Shown piece after piece: positions 16,548 to 27,579 of a DNA stretch of 56,017 nt; position 1 is the first letter of the stretch; each line of letters starts with the position of its first letter. A program made the position numbers and the translations under genes. Under the pieces are notes generated by a model. It ran no database searches and was not told where the DNA came from. It saw only the letters and a list, made by a program, of their open reading frames with translations. This DNA is from Phycisphaerales bacterium (lineage in GTDB: Bacteria; Planctomycetota; Phycisphaerae; Phycisphaerales; UBA1924): contig RECZ01000105.1 in assembly GCA_007693765.1 (NCBI GenBank), positions 1 to 56,017 of the forward strand, given 5' to 3'.

Positions 16548-17024
16548 ATGAGGCTGAGCGAGATCGTCATCCCCGGAGCCATCGTCGCGACCCTGTCGTC
16601 CAACAGCCGCGACGAGGTTGTCCACGAACTCATCGACGCGCTGATCGCGGCCGGCGCCGCCGAGAAGCGCCTGCGCGACGAATTGATCAAACTGGTGCTC
16701 GAACGCGAGAAGCGCGGCTCCACGGGGTTTGGCAAGGGCGTGGCCGTGCCGCACGTCAAGCACGAGAGCGCCAAGGGCGTCTCGCTCGCGATCGGGCTCA
16801 GCCAGTCGGGGGTGGACTTCAACGCGCTCGACAAGCAGCCGGTGTACTCGGTGTTCCTGCTCGTCAGCCCGGTCGATGCGCCGGAGGATCACCTGCAGGC
16901 CATGGAGGTCATCTTCAAGAACCTCAGCGTGGACACCTTCCGGCGGTTCCTCCGCCAGGCCTCGAGCGTTGAGGAAGTCGTCGATCTGCTCAACGACGCC
17001 GACAGCCAGCAGATCTCGGGCTGA
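16548..17024 (+). CDS. ptsN: PTS IIA component, PtsN-like (EIIA-Ntr)
   Basis: A 158-residue cytoplasmic phosphocarrier of the fructose/nitrogen PTS IIA family. The active-site histidine lies in GFGKGVAVPHVKHESAKGV; flanking motifs LEREKRGSTGFGKG and LLVSPVDAPEDHLQAMEVI are standard. No IIB or IIC transporter domains are fused or adjacent, so a regulatory role like PtsN is more likely than sugar uptake. The HPr gene follows about 65 bp downstream. The EI gene (ptsI or ptsP) is not in the window. Confidence 0.92.
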   Translation: MRLSEIVIPGAIVATLSSNSRDEVVHELIDALIAAGAAEKRLRDELIKLVLEREKRGSTGFGKGVAVPHVKHESAKGVSLAIGLSQSGVDFNALDKQPVYSVFLLVSPVDAPEDHLQAMEVIFKNLSVDTFRRFLRQASSVEEVVDLLNDADSQQISG

Positions 17025-17088
17025 CCGCGGCCCGTTCACGCGTCTCCTTCCATCACCACGCCGCACCGCACCCACGCGAGGGGTCTCG

Positions 17089-17364
17089 TTGCCGAACCGC
17101 GCCAGCGCAAAAGTGGTCATCAAGAATCGGCTCGGGCTCCACGCCCGGCCCGCGATGGCGTTCGTGGACATCGCCGTGGCGTGCGCCGCGTCGGTGCGCG
17201 TGCGAAAGGGCGACGACGAGGTCGACGGCAAATCCATCATGCAGATGATGATGCTCGCCGCCACCAAGGGCACCGAACTCGAGATCGTCGCCGAGGGCGA
17301 CGACGCCGAGCAGACCATCGCCAAGCTCGTGAAGCTCGTCGAGCAGGGCTTCGGCGAGGGTTGA
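17089..17364 (+). CDS. ptsH: HPr-family phosphocarrier protein
   Basis: About 91 residues. HPr passes phosphate from enzyme I to IIA. The active-site His is in NRLGLHARPAM, and the regulatory serine region is DGKSIMQMMML. The start is TTG 17089, chosen because GAGGGG (17078-17083) lies 5 bp upstream and the protein has normal HPr length. Next to a PtsN-like protein, NPr-like function is plausible, but sequence alone cannot separate HPr from NPr. Confidence 0.93.
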   Translation: MPNRASAKVVIKNRLGLHARPAMAFVDIAVACAASVRVRKGDDEVDGKSIMQMMMLAATKGTELEIVAEGDDAEQTIAKLVKLVEQGFGEG

Positions 17365-17378
17365 GGGTGAGCGCCCGC

Positions 17379-18350
17379 TCAGTCGCTCGCAGCGCGGGCG
17401 AGCTCCGCCTCCGCCGCGATGAAGCCGAACGCGGGCCACGAGCCGTCGCCGAGCCCGTGGACGATCTCCTCGAACACCCGCGTTGACGCCTCGGTGTCGC
17501 CGCGAACCAGCAGGTACGCGCCAACGCCGTGCCGCAGCGTCGCGCCCGCGGTCCCCGAGCGTGCGGCGGCGTCGGCGAGCACATCGTCCGGCGTGCGCTC
17601 GCCCCGGTGCAGCAGCAGCAGCGCGTGGTAGTCGTGGTTCTCGATGACGCCCATCACGGGCCGGATCGTCGCCAGCACGCGATCAGCGCCCGCGTCATCG
17701 CCCGAGCGCAGGCGCGCGAGCACGAGCCAGTGCGCCGCGGCGACGTACATGTCGTCGTTGCGTCGGGAGGCGTCGAGACAGCGCGTGAAGGTCGCTGCGG
17801 CGGTCTCGAAGTCACCCCGGAGATAGTGCGCCAACGCGAGGTGGTAGAGGATGTTGAACCGTGTCGTCGACCGGGGCAGTCCCTGCCGGTTCGGCGCCCC
17901 GTCGGGCTCGATTTCATCGGGCAGCATGCGCGAACGCTCATCGGCGATCGTGAGGTCCGAGACGGCCTCATCGAAGCGCCGCAGCGTGATGAACCTGTGC
18001 CCCCGGTGGCGCAGGATGCGGTGATCGTCCGTATGCGCTTCGAGCCCCCGCGTCAGCACCCCGACCGCGTCGTTGTAGCGCCCGAGGTATCCCAGCCGAC
18101 GCGCGACCCAGATCAGCGTTTCCGCGTCGTGGGGACGGGACGCCCGCTCCCGCTCCGCCTCGGCCAGATCGGCCTCCAGCCGCGTGCGCACATCGTCGGG
18201 GATCGTCGGGCGGAACAACGGTTGACCGAGCAGCGAGACGCACTCCGGCTGCGGCGGGTCGGAGGCGAAGACACCGGCGCTCAGCAGCGCGGCGAGGGCC
18301 ATCGCCGACAGCGCGCGGGTGGTCGAAGTGATGGCTCGGGTGTGTCGCAT
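17379..18350 (-). CDS. Exported TPR-repeat protein
   Basis: A 323-residue protein with a signal peptide (MRHTRAITS...AALLSAGVFA) and several TPR-like helix pairs: ETLIWVARRLGYLGRYNDAVGVLTRGL, ILYHLALAHYLRGDFETAAATFTRCL and AAHWLVLARLRSGDDAGADRVLATI. The signal peptide fixes the start at 18350; upstream frame is open but not credible. It is convergent with ptsH (14 bp gap) and divergent from the M14 carboxypeptidase. The partner is unknown. Confidence 0.83.
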   Translation of the reverse strand: MRHTRAITSTTRALSAMALAALLSAGVFASDPPQPECVSLLGQPLFRPTIPDDVRTRLEADLAEAERERASRPHDAETLIWVARRLGYLGRYNDAVGVLTRGLEAHTDDHRILRHRGHRFITLRRFDEAVSDLTIADERSRMLPDEIEPDGAPNRQGLPRSTTRFNILYHLALAHYLRGDFETAAATFTRCLDASRRNDDMYVAAAHWLVLARLRSGDDAGADRVLATIRPVMGVIENHDYHALLLLHRGERTPDDVLADAAARSGTAGATLRHGVGAYLLVRGDTEASTRVFEEIVHGLGDGSWPAFGFIAAEAELARAASD

Positions 18351-18554
18351 GACAGGATCGTGCCACGCTATGCACGGGGCCACAAGCGGGGACGGCCCGA
18401 TAGATCCCCGCTGGCATGTCGTGCCGCAGGGCATTTGATTTGTGCCTGGATGCAAATTTGGCGGGAATCTGCGCAGAAAACGGTGGCTCTGCGCACCGGC
18501 CGTGGTACGGTGAAGCATTCCCGGACCGGATCAGACCATGAGGAGCCACCAGTG

Positions 18555-20324
18555 ATGAATCGATTGCGCTCTGTCCTGCACCTGACCATCGTTCTCGCCC
18601 TCGCGCACTGCCTCGGCCTCGGCGCGGCCCTCGCCGAAGACGGCCCCGTGCGGTTCGACGGGCACAGCGTCGTGCGCGTGCACCTCCAGACCGAGGACGA
18701 CCTCCGGTTCATGCTGGGCGTGAGCGACGACCCCTGGGCGGAGCGTCTCGGCGTCGGCGTGCTCGACTTCCGCGTCGCCCCGGACCGCATGGACGACCTC
18801 CGCGCCAGCGGTCTCGAGTTCGAAGTGCTCATCGAGGATGTGCAGACGCTCATCGACGACGAGCGCGAGCGCCTCAACACGCGCCACCTGCGCGCCTGGT
18901 TCGACGACTACCGCACCAACGCCGAGGTGAGCGACTACGTCGACACGCTCGTCAACGACTTCCCGCACATCGCCACACGCCACCACGTGGGCACATCCAT
19001 CCAGGGGCGCGAGATCTACGCGATCCGCATCACCGGCTCCGGCGACGACAGCGGGCGGCGGGCCCTGCTGTACACCGGCGGCCAGCACGCGCGCGAGTGG
19101 GTGTCGATCTCCACATCGATGTACATCGCCGACCGCTTCGTGCGCGACTACGGCGCCGACTCGCGGACCACGGACCTGCTCGACGCGACCATCGTCTACA
19201 TCATCCCCGTCGTGAACCCCGACGGCTACGAGTTCACGTGGACGACGCAGCGGCTCTGGCGCAAGAACCGGCGCAACAACCCCGGCAGCTCGTTCTTCGG
19301 CGTCGACCTCAACCGCAACTGGGGCTACGAGTGGGGCGGGCAGGGTTCGAGCGGCGCCACGTGGAGCGATATCTACCGCGGCGCTGCGCCCTTCTCGGAG
19401 CCCGAGACCGCGGCGGTGCGCGACTTCACCCTGGCGCGCGACAACATCGCGGCCCACGTCGACATCCATTCCTACTCCCAGCTCGTGCTCTCCCCGTGGG
19501 GCTACACCCAAACGGACGTCGCGCCCGACGCCTGCCACCTCGACGGGCTGGCGCAGGAGATGGCCGACGAGATCTTCAGCGTGCACCAGAAGCCCTACTT
19601 CGCCGGGCCCGCGGGCGCCTCGTTGTACGTCGCCTCCGGCATCGGCCCCGATTGGTTCTACGGCGAGCGCAACATCTATGCGTGGACGTTCGAACTCCGC
19701 GACACCGGGCAGTTCGGGTTCATCCTGCCCGCGACTGAGATCTTGCCCACCGGCGAGGAAACCCTCGCGGCCGTGCTGCACCTGGGCGAGTCCGTCGCGT
19801 ACGCCGACCGCGTCCGCTTCGAGGGCCCGGACGGCCCCGGCGAGAGCGTGGCGCCGAGCGTGAACGCCCCGGTGTCGTTCGATGCGCGGGCCATCCTCGG
19901 CGCGACGCTGGATGACTCCACGGTCACGCTGCACGCGCGTGTCGACGGCGGCGCGTATGTCGGGGCGACCATGCTCGAAACGTCGCCGGGCGTCTTCGCG
20001 GGCACGCTCCCGGCCGGCGCCTGCGGGCAGGTGATCGAGTATTTCGTCACCGCCGCCACGACGATGGGCGACACCGCCTCCTTCCCCGCCGATGCGCCCG
20101 TGAACGTCTTCACGCTGCCCGTGCTCGACCCCGACGGGCCATGCCTGATCCCCGGCGACGCCAACGGCGACGGCGTGGTGGACTTCGCCGATCTCAACAT
20201 CGTGCTCAACCAGTTCGGCCTGACCGGCGCCCCGGGCGAACTCCAGGGCGATCTCAACGGCGACGGCGCCGTCGGCTTCGCCGATCTCAACATCGTGCTC
20301 TCCAACTTCGGCGCCGGCGGCTGA
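18555..20324 (+). CDS. Secreted zinc carboxypeptidase (M14A) with propeptide and dockerin pair
   Basis: A 589-residue secreted metallocarboxypeptidase. Domains in order: signal peptide (1-27), an activation propeptide like that of pancreatic procarboxypeptidases (about 33-105), and the catalytic domain with zinc ligands His178, Glu181 (GGQHAREW) and His305 (HVDIHSYSQL), the NPDGYEFTW and GVDLNRNW substrate loops and catalytic Glu380 (TFELRDTGQFGF). A beta-sandwich linker follows, then two dockerin-type Ca loops (GDANGDGVVDFADLNIVL and GDLNGDGAVGFADLNIVL). The SD AGGAG lies at 18541; GTG 18552 is an in-frame alternative. All catalytic residues are intact. Confidence 0.93.
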   Translation: MNRLRSVLHLTIVLALAHCLGLGAALAEDGPVRFDGHSVVRVHLQTEDDLRFMLGVSDDPWAERLGVGVLDFRVAPDRMDDLRASGLEFEVLIEDVQTLIDDERERLNTRHLRAWFDDYRTNAEVSDYVDTLVNDFPHIATRHHVGTSIQGREIYAIRITGSGDDSGRRALLYTGGQHAREWVSISTSMYIADRFVRDYGADSRTTDLLDATIVYIIPVVNPDGYEFTWTTQRLWRKNRRNNPGSSFFGVDLNRNWGYEWGGQGSSGATWSDIYRGAAPFSEPETAAVRDFTLARDNIAAHVDIHSYSQLVLSPWGYTQTDVAPDACHLDGLAQEMADEIFSVHQKPYFAGPAGASLYVASGIGPDWFYGERNIYAWTFELRDTGQFGFILPATEILPTGEETLAAVLHLGESVAYADRVRFEGPDGPGESVAPSVNAPVSFDARAILGATLDDSTVTLHARVDGGAYVGATMLETSPGVFAGTLPAGACGQVIEYFVTAATTMGDTASFPADAPVNVFTLPVLDPDGPCLIPGDANGDGVVDFADLNIVLNQFGLTGAPGELQGDLNGDGAVGFADLNIVLSNFGAGG

Positions 20325-20381
20325 ACCGGGCGTACATCGAGAGCGTGACGGTGGCGTTCTCGCCGGCGGTGCTGGGGCGCT

Positions 20382-21098
20382 TCAGTGGGGGCCCCATGGG
20401 GCCCTTCCGGGGGGGGCGAGGGCGTCGAGCAGCCACGCGGCGAATCGCGCCTTGGGGATAGGCCCCGGTGTCGAGATCGTCGACGCGTCACGCCGGACGA
20501 GGTGCGCCTCGATTTCTTCGGCGTCCATTGTCTCGAGCGGGTTGGCGACGATCGCGTCTACGTTTTTGCGCTCGAGCTTGGCTTGCGCGGAGGCGAGCAT
20601 TTCCGCCCGCGGCTCCAGCGCGAACCCGATGAGCGTCTGGTCGGGGCGACGTAGTGCGGCGCACATCGCGAGCAGATCGGGCGTGGGATCGAGCGCGAGC
20701 GTCAGGCCGACGCCGCTGCGCCGGAGTTTCTCGACCTCCTGTGCGCCCGGCTCGGGGGCGCGGGGTCGGAAGTCGGCGACCGCCGCGGCCATGATGAGGG
20801 CGTCGCAGTGGGGCAGACGAGCGCGGAGGAGGGCTTCGAGTTCGGCCGTTGTCCGGAACCGTGACACGCGCACCCGCGAATCGTCGCACCCCATGCACAC
20901 CGGTCCCAGCAGCAGTTCGACACCAAGGCCACGCTCCGCGGCCTCGGCGGCCAGCGCCACGCCAAGCTTCCCGGAGGAGCGGTTCCCGATGTACCGCACG
21001 CGATCGATGGGCTCCTGCGTGGGGCCGGCGGTGATGAGCAGGCGGCGGATGGGGGCGCGTTGGTCGTGCATGGAGCGGCGGAGGAGCGGCGTCGGCAT
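20382..21098 (-). CDS. coaB: Phosphopantothenate-cysteine ligase (CoaB domain only)
   Basis: A 238-residue DFP-type protein joining 4'-phosphopantothenate to cysteine in CoA synthesis. The motifs LLITAGPTQEPIDRVRYIGNRSSGKLG, AAAVADFRP, KLRRSG and IGFALEP match the CoaB half of bifunctional CoaBC. The CoaC decarboxylase half is absent and not encoded next to it. The start is ATG 21098 or the in-frame ATG 21071. Convergent with the carboxypeptidase gene, 57 bp apart. With panB it makes two CoA-pathway genes in the window. Confidence 0.9.
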   Translation of the reverse strand: MPTPLLRRSMHDQRAPIRRLLITAGPTQEPIDRVRYIGNRSSGKLGVALAAEAAERGLGVELLLGPVCMGCDDSRVRVSRFRTTAELEALLRARLPHCDALIMAAAVADFRPRAPEPGAQEVEKLRRSGVGLTLALDPTPDLLAMCAALRRPDQTLIGFALEPRAEMLASAQAKLERKNVDAIVANPLETMDAEEIEAHLVRRDASTISTPGPIPKARFAAWLLDALAPPGRAPWGPH

Positions 21099-21277
21099 AA
21101 AAGTCGTCGCGGCGAGTGGGTTTGCCGTGTCAGGGGGTGTTCAGCATAATGCGGGTCATCCCGGCACGGGTGGGCGGCGCGCCGGCGCTACGCTTTGGAA
21201 GGCATACCGAACATCCCCTGACCGACGGCGTCGCGTCGTCGTCGGGGCAACAGACTGAGCACGCGCAGGCAGGACGA

Positions 21278-23011
21278 ATGGCACGATCGAAGAAGAAACT
21301 CGGCGAAATCCTCGTGTCGTGGGGCGACGTCACGCAGGAGCAGGTGGATCAGGCCATGACCATGGCCAAGGGCGCCAACAAGCGCCTGGGCGAGGCCCTG
21401 ATCGACGCCGGCTTCACCAAGGAGGAGCAGGTCGCCAAGGCGATCGCCCACCAGTTCGGCATGCCCTTCGTCGATCTGGGCGACGAAAAAGTGGCCGCCA
21501 GCGTGGACGCCAAGCTCGCTCCCGAGGAGCTGATCCGCAAGCACCTGATCCTGCCCATGGCCAAGCAGAACGGGCGCCTGCAGTTGGTCATCCACGACCC
21601 GATGGACCTCGAGCTGCTGGACATGCTCCGGTTCCGCCTGAACGCGGAGATCGAGCCCCGCATCGCCCCGCGCTCCCGTATCAAGGCGTTCATCGACACC
21701 AAGCTCGGCGGCGGCGCGCCCAGCCTCGTGGACCCCAAAGAATCGCTCATAAGCGAGTCGATCGACCGCTCGCTGGATAAATCCGTCGATGCGTCGATCG
21801 ACCGCGACGCCGCGCCCGAGGCGCCGATCATCAAGCTCTGCGCCCGCATCCTCGTCGAGGCGGTGAAGATGCGCGCCTCAGACGTCCACATCGAGCCGAT
21901 GATGGACCGCATCCGCCTGCGCTACCGCATCGACGGCGTGTGCATCGAGCGCGACAACCTGCCCAAGCGCATGCAGAACGCGGTGCTCACCCGCTTCAAG
22001 CTCATGGCGGGCATGAACATCGCGGAGAAGCGCATCCCGCAGGACGGCCGCATCAAGCTGCCCGTCGATCAGGACACCATCGACTTCCGCGTCAGCGCGT
22101 GCCCGGCGTACCACGGCGAGTCGGTCGTGCTGCGTATTCTGCGCCCGGACGCGGTGCGCATCGGCCTCGAGAACCTCGGCTTCGAGCCCGACATGCTCGA
22201 GGCGTTCAACAAGATCATCCGGCGCCCCAACGGCATCTTCCTCGTCACCGGCCCCACGGGTTCGGGCAAGACGACGACGCTCTACTCGGCGCTCGACATC
22301 CTCAACCGGCCCGACAAGAAGATCATCACCGCCGAGGACCCCATCGAGTACGCGTTCACCGGCATCAACCAGTGCCAGGTGCGCGACAACATCGGGCTCA
22401 CCTTCGCGAGCATCCTCCGATCCATGCTCCGTCAGGCGCCCAACATCATCCTCGTGGGCGAGATCCGCGACAAGGAAGTGGCCGAGGTCGCTATCCAGGC
22501 GGCGCTCACGGGCCACCTCGTGTTCAGCACGCTGCACACCAACGATGCGCCCTCGGCCATCACCCGTCTCTCGGATATGGGCGTCAAACCTTTCCTCGTG
22601 GCGTCGTCCATCCAGGCCGTGATGGCGCAGCGGCTCATCCGCGTTCTCTGCCCCAAGTGCAGAGAGGTCGACGATGCGCCGGACCGCAAGCTGCTCCGCC
22701 TCGTGAACATCTCAGACGAGGAAGCGCAGGGCAAAATCATGCGCGCCGTCGGGTGCGAGCACTGCACCAACACCGGCTACCGCGGCCGCAAGGCCATCTT
22801 CGAGATGATGACCATGAACTCCGAGATCCGAGAGATGGCCTTCAAGGGCGACTCGATTTCTCACATCCGCAGCGCCGCCCTCGCCAACGGCATGCGCAGC
22901 CTTCTCGACGACGGCAAAATCAAGATCCTCAAGGGCGTCACCGCCCCCGGCGAGATCGCCCGCGTCGCTCAGGCGTCCGGCCTCGACCTCGTCGACATCG
23001 AAACGGAATAA
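21278..23011 (+). CDS. Type IV pilus assembly / type II secretion ATPase (PilB/GspE), first copy
   Basis: A 577-residue hexameric motor ATPase. The N-terminal MshEN-like domain (KKLGEILVSWGDVTQEQVDQAM, AHQFGMPFVDL) is followed by the motor domain with Walker A (GPTGSGKTTT), Asp box (AEDPIEYAF), Walker B (ILVGEIRD) and His box (LVFSTLHTNDA). A CPKC...CEHC tetracysteine zinc motif is near the C-terminus. The usual RQDPD before Walker B reads RQAPN. Start ATG 21278 follows AGGA. First gene of the 17-kb cluster, with PilT next. Confidence 0.93.
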   Translation: MARSKKKLGEILVSWGDVTQEQVDQAMTMAKGANKRLGEALIDAGFTKEEQVAKAIAHQFGMPFVDLGDEKVAASVDAKLAPEELIRKHLILPMAKQNGRLQLVIHDPMDLELLDMLRFRLNAEIEPRIAPRSRIKAFIDTKLGGGAPSLVDPKESLISESIDRSLDKSVDASIDRDAAPEAPIIKLCARILVEAVKMRASDVHIEPMMDRIRLRYRIDGVCIERDNLPKRMQNAVLTRFKLMAGMNIAEKRIPQDGRIKLPVDQDTIDFRVSACPAYHGESVVLRILRPDAVRIGLENLGFEPDMLEAFNKIIRRPNGIFLVTGPTGSGKTTTLYSALDILNRPDKKIITAEDPIEYAFTGINQCQVRDNIGLTFASILRSMLRQAPNIILVGEIRDKEVAEVAIQAALTGHLVFSTLHTNDAPSAITRLSDMGVKPFLVASSIQAVMAQRLIRVLCPKCREVDDAPDRKLLRLVNISDEEAQGKIMRAVGCEHCTNTGYRGRKAIFEMMTMNSEIREMAFKGDSISHIRSAALANGMRSLLDDGKIKILKGVTAPGEIARVAQASGLDLVDIETE

Positions 23012-23073
23012 CCCCACGCCGCCCGCGGCGCCGCACCGCCCACGCTCCGAACCAACGGAACGAGTACCACACC

Positions 23074-24198
23074 ATGTCCAGCATCCAGATCGACCGACTG
23101 CTCGACACCACGATCAAGACCGGCGCCAGCGATCTCCACCTCACCGTGGGGCGCCCGCCAACCCTCCGCCTCCACGGCGGCCTGAAGAACCTGCAGACCA
23201 AGGTCCTCGACAGCGAGGACATGGTGTCGCTGATGAAGGCGATCACCCCCGAGCGAAACCAGCAGGAACTCCAGGAGGGCGGCAGCACCGACTTCGGCTT
23301 CGCCTACGGCACCGCGGCCCGCTTCCGTGTGTCCGTCTTCCGCCAGCGCGGCGACATCGCCATCGTCTGCCGGCAGATCCCCAACAAACTTCTGACTTTC
23401 GAGCAGATCGGCCTGCCCGAGATGTGCCGCGAGCTCATCCGACGCCCGCGAGGCCTCTTCCTGGTCACCGGGCCGACCGGTTCGGGCAAGACGACGTCGC
23501 TGGCGACGATGATCGACTACATCAACGACAACTTCGAGCGGCACATCGTCACGATGGAAGACCCCATCGAGTACTACCACTACCACAAGAAATCGGTGGT
23601 GAACCAGCGTGAGGTCGGCGGCGGGCTCGACGTGCCCACCTTCGCCGAGGCCCTCCGCCGCGTGCTCCGTCAGGACCCGGACGTGATCCTGGTCGGCGAA
23701 ATGCGAGACCTCGAGACGATCGAGGCCGCCATCCGCGCCGCCGAGACGGGCCACCTGGTGTTCGGCACCCTCCACACGACGGGCGCCGCCAAGACGATCG
23801 ACCGCGTGGTCGACGCCTTCCCCGTCACCCAGCAGAACCAGATCCGTGTGCAGCTCTCCACGGCCCTGATCTGCGTCCTGAGCCAGGTGCTGCTGAGCCG
23901 CATCGACACCAAGGGCATGGTCGCCGGCTACGAGTTCCTCGTGGTCACCCCCGCCATCGCCAACCTCATCCGCGACAACAAGTCCTTCCGCATCGACTCC
24001 TCGATCCAGACGGGCAAGAAGTTCGGCATGCAGCTCCTCGACGAGCACCTCTGGTCCCTCTATTCGAGGGGGATGGTCTCCGGCGAGGACATGATCGACA
24101 AGGCCAAGAACCCCGGCGATCTGCGAGACCGCATCCACCGCGCCGGCAAGCTGGTGGGCCGCGCCGAATTCGACACCGAGGATGTGTCTGCGGACTGA
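23074..24198 (+). CDS. pilT: Twitching-motility retraction ATPase
   Basis: A 374-residue PilT-type ATPase that powers pilus depolymerisation and retraction. The start MSSIQIDRLLDTTIKTGASDLHLTVG is the family's N-terminal signature. Walker A GPTGSGKTTS, Walker B VILVGEMRDLETI and the PilT-specific AETGHLVFGTLHTTGAAKTIDRVVDAFP are all present. It lacks the tetracysteine motif, as expected. Lying between two PilB/GspE-type ATPases, it argues for a dynamic, retractable pilus rather than a plain type II secretion pseudopilus. Confidence 0.95.
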   Translation: MSSIQIDRLLDTTIKTGASDLHLTVGRPPTLRLHGGLKNLQTKVLDSEDMVSLMKAITPERNQQELQEGGSTDFGFAYGTAARFRVSVFRQRGDIAIVCRQIPNKLLTFEQIGLPEMCRELIRRPRGLFLVTGPTGSGKTTSLATMIDYINDNFERHIVTMEDPIEYYHYHKKSVVNQREVGGGLDVPTFAEALRRVLRQDPDVILVGEMRDLETIEAAIRAAETGHLVFGTLHTTGAAKTIDRVVDAFPVTQQNQIRVQLSTALICVLSQVLLSRIDTKGMVAGYEFLVVTPAIANLIRDNKSFRIDSSIQTGKKFGMQLLDEHLWSLYSRGMVSGEDMIDKAKNPGDLRDRIHRAGKLVGRAEFDTEDVSAD

Positions 24199-24437
24199 CC
24201 GCTCACCCCGGTCGCCATGCCGCGGCACCCGGGCCGACAGCCCGCAGGCAGTCTCCTGCATCGGGCCGATGCGCCAGAATGTTCGCTTCTAATACGTATC
24301 AATCGCACGTTGTCGGAATCAAAAAAGACTCTCACGCGACCGAGAATGGCCGAACAGCAAGAGTGATGGGCACGAATGGTCCCGTACGATGCAGTTGTTT
24401 CGGCCGACGCCGCACTGGCGTCGGGAGGTAGTTAGAT

Positions 24438-26174
<1,737 letters not shown>

Positions 26175-26223
26175 ACCACGCCCGCGCCGGGCGCGCCGCC
26201 CGGCCACCCACAAGGCCCACGCC

Positions 26224-27519
26224 ATGCCGACTTTCCAATACGAGGCCATGACCGCCGCCGGCAAGACCCAGAAGGGCGCTGTCGAGGCGAACAGCAGCGA
26301 AGAGGCGATCCAGCGCATCAAGCAGCAGGGCTATTTCCCCACCTCCGTGCGCGAGCAGAAGGTGAAGAAGACCGCGGGCCCGCCCGAGGGCGCCGGCGGC
26401 AAGGGCAAGAAGAAGAAGAAAAAGAGCGGCGCAGGCTTCAGCATCGGCGGCGTCAAGGCCAAGCAACTCACCACCTTCACGCGCCAGCTCTCCACCCTGC
26501 AGGACGCCGGCCTCCCGCTGCTGCGCTCGCTGCAGATCCTCGAGAGCCAGCTCAAGCCGTGCAAGCTCAAGGGCACGTTGCAGGGCGTCATCGAGGACGT
26601 CGAGGGCGGCGCCTCGCTCTCCGACGCCATGGCCAAGCATCCTCGCGTCTTCGACCGCCTCTACACCAAGATGGTCAACGCCGGCGAGATCGGCGGCGTG
26701 CTCGACGTCATCCTCCAGCGTCTCTCCGAGTTCATGGAGAAGGCCGAGCGGCTCAAGCGGCGCGTCGTCGGCGCCATGATCTACCCCATCGCGGTCATCA
26801 TGGTGTCCGTGCTCATCGTCACGGGCATGCTCTACTTCATCGTGCCCCAGTTCCAGGAGATCTTCGCCGACTTCGGCGTCGAGCTCCCGATGCTCACGCA
26901 GACGCTCATCGACGCCTCCTCGTGGATCGCCGGCAACTACCCGACGCCCGACGCCCAGACCGTGCCCGGCATCGTCTGGGTCCTCGCGTCGCCCTTCATC
27001 ATCTTCGCGTTCCTTAAGCTCGTCCGCCGCACCAAGCCCGGGCGCGCGGCGTCGGACACCGTCCTCATCTACCTGCCCGTCTTCGGCCCGCTCACCAAGA
27101 AGAGCACGATCGCCCGCTTCACCCGCACCCTCGGCACCCTCATCAGCGCCGGCGTGCCCATCCTCGAAGCGATCACCATCACATCCGAAACGTGCGGCAA
27201 CCACGTCTACGAGAAGGCCCTCGTCAAAGTGCACGACTCCATCCGCCAGGGCGAGTCGTTCGCGGGCCCCCTGCGCGAAACCAAAACCTGCGACCCCATC
27301 GTGGTGAACATGATCGACGTCGGCGAGGAGACCGGCGACATGGACTCCATGCTCATGAAGATCGCCGACAACTACGACGAAGAGGTCGAGGTCGCCGTGT
27401 CGTCTCTCGTGCGCCTCATCGAGCCCATGCTGGTGCTCTTCCTCGGCGTCGTCATCGGCACCATCGTCATCGCGATGTTCCTCCCCATGGTCGCCATGAT
27501 CGAGTCCCTCAGCGGCTGA
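26224..27519 (+). CDS. Inner-membrane platform protein PilC/GspF
   Basis: A 431-residue platform protein that couples the motor ATPase to pilin insertion. Two GspF domains are visible (TTFTRQLSTLQDAGLPLLRSLQIL and ARFTRTLGTLISAGVPILEAITI), each ending in membrane helices. Between the N-terminal cap and the first domain there is an unusual basic linker (GGKGKKKKKKSG, about residues 58-72). The C-terminal helix VLFLGVVIGTIVIAMFLPM is standard. It lies directly before the pseudopilin operon. Confidence 0.95.
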   Translation: MPTFQYEAMTAAGKTQKGAVEANSSEEAIQRIKQQGYFPTSVREQKVKKTAGPPEGAGGKGKKKKKKSGAGFSIGGVKAKQLTTFTRQLSTLQDAGLPLLRSLQILESQLKPCKLKGTLQGVIEDVEGGASLSDAMAKHPRVFDRLYTKMVNAGEIGGVLDVILQRLSEFMEKAERLKRRVVGAMIYPIAVIMVSVLIVTGMLYFIVPQFQEIFADFGVELPMLTQTLIDASSWIAGNYPTPDAQTVPGIVWVLASPFIIFAFLKLVRRTKPGRAASDTVLIYLPVFGPLTKKSTIARFTRTLGTLISAGVPILEAITITSETCGNHVYEKALVKVHDSIRQGESFAGPLRETKTCDPIVVNMIDVGEETGDMDSMLMKIADNYDEEVEVAVSSLVRLIEPMLVLFLGVVIGTIVIAMFLPMVAMIESLSG

Positions 27520-27579
27520 CCCCCCCGGAAGTTTTCCCCGCACACACCGCGCCACGCGCCAACGCCGCACGACCACGCC

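Noticed and set aside
18350-18365. TGACA-N6-TGCCA near-match to the palindromic operator at the start of the TPR gene.
   Set aside because: One half-site base is wrong and the site overlaps the start codon, so it is not counted as a member without genome-wide support.
24199-24437. The 239-bp gap before the second PilB-type ATPase as a possible c-di-GMP riboswitch.
   Set aside because: I could not find the conserved GEMM core; only a likely promoter region and a good ribosome site are visible.
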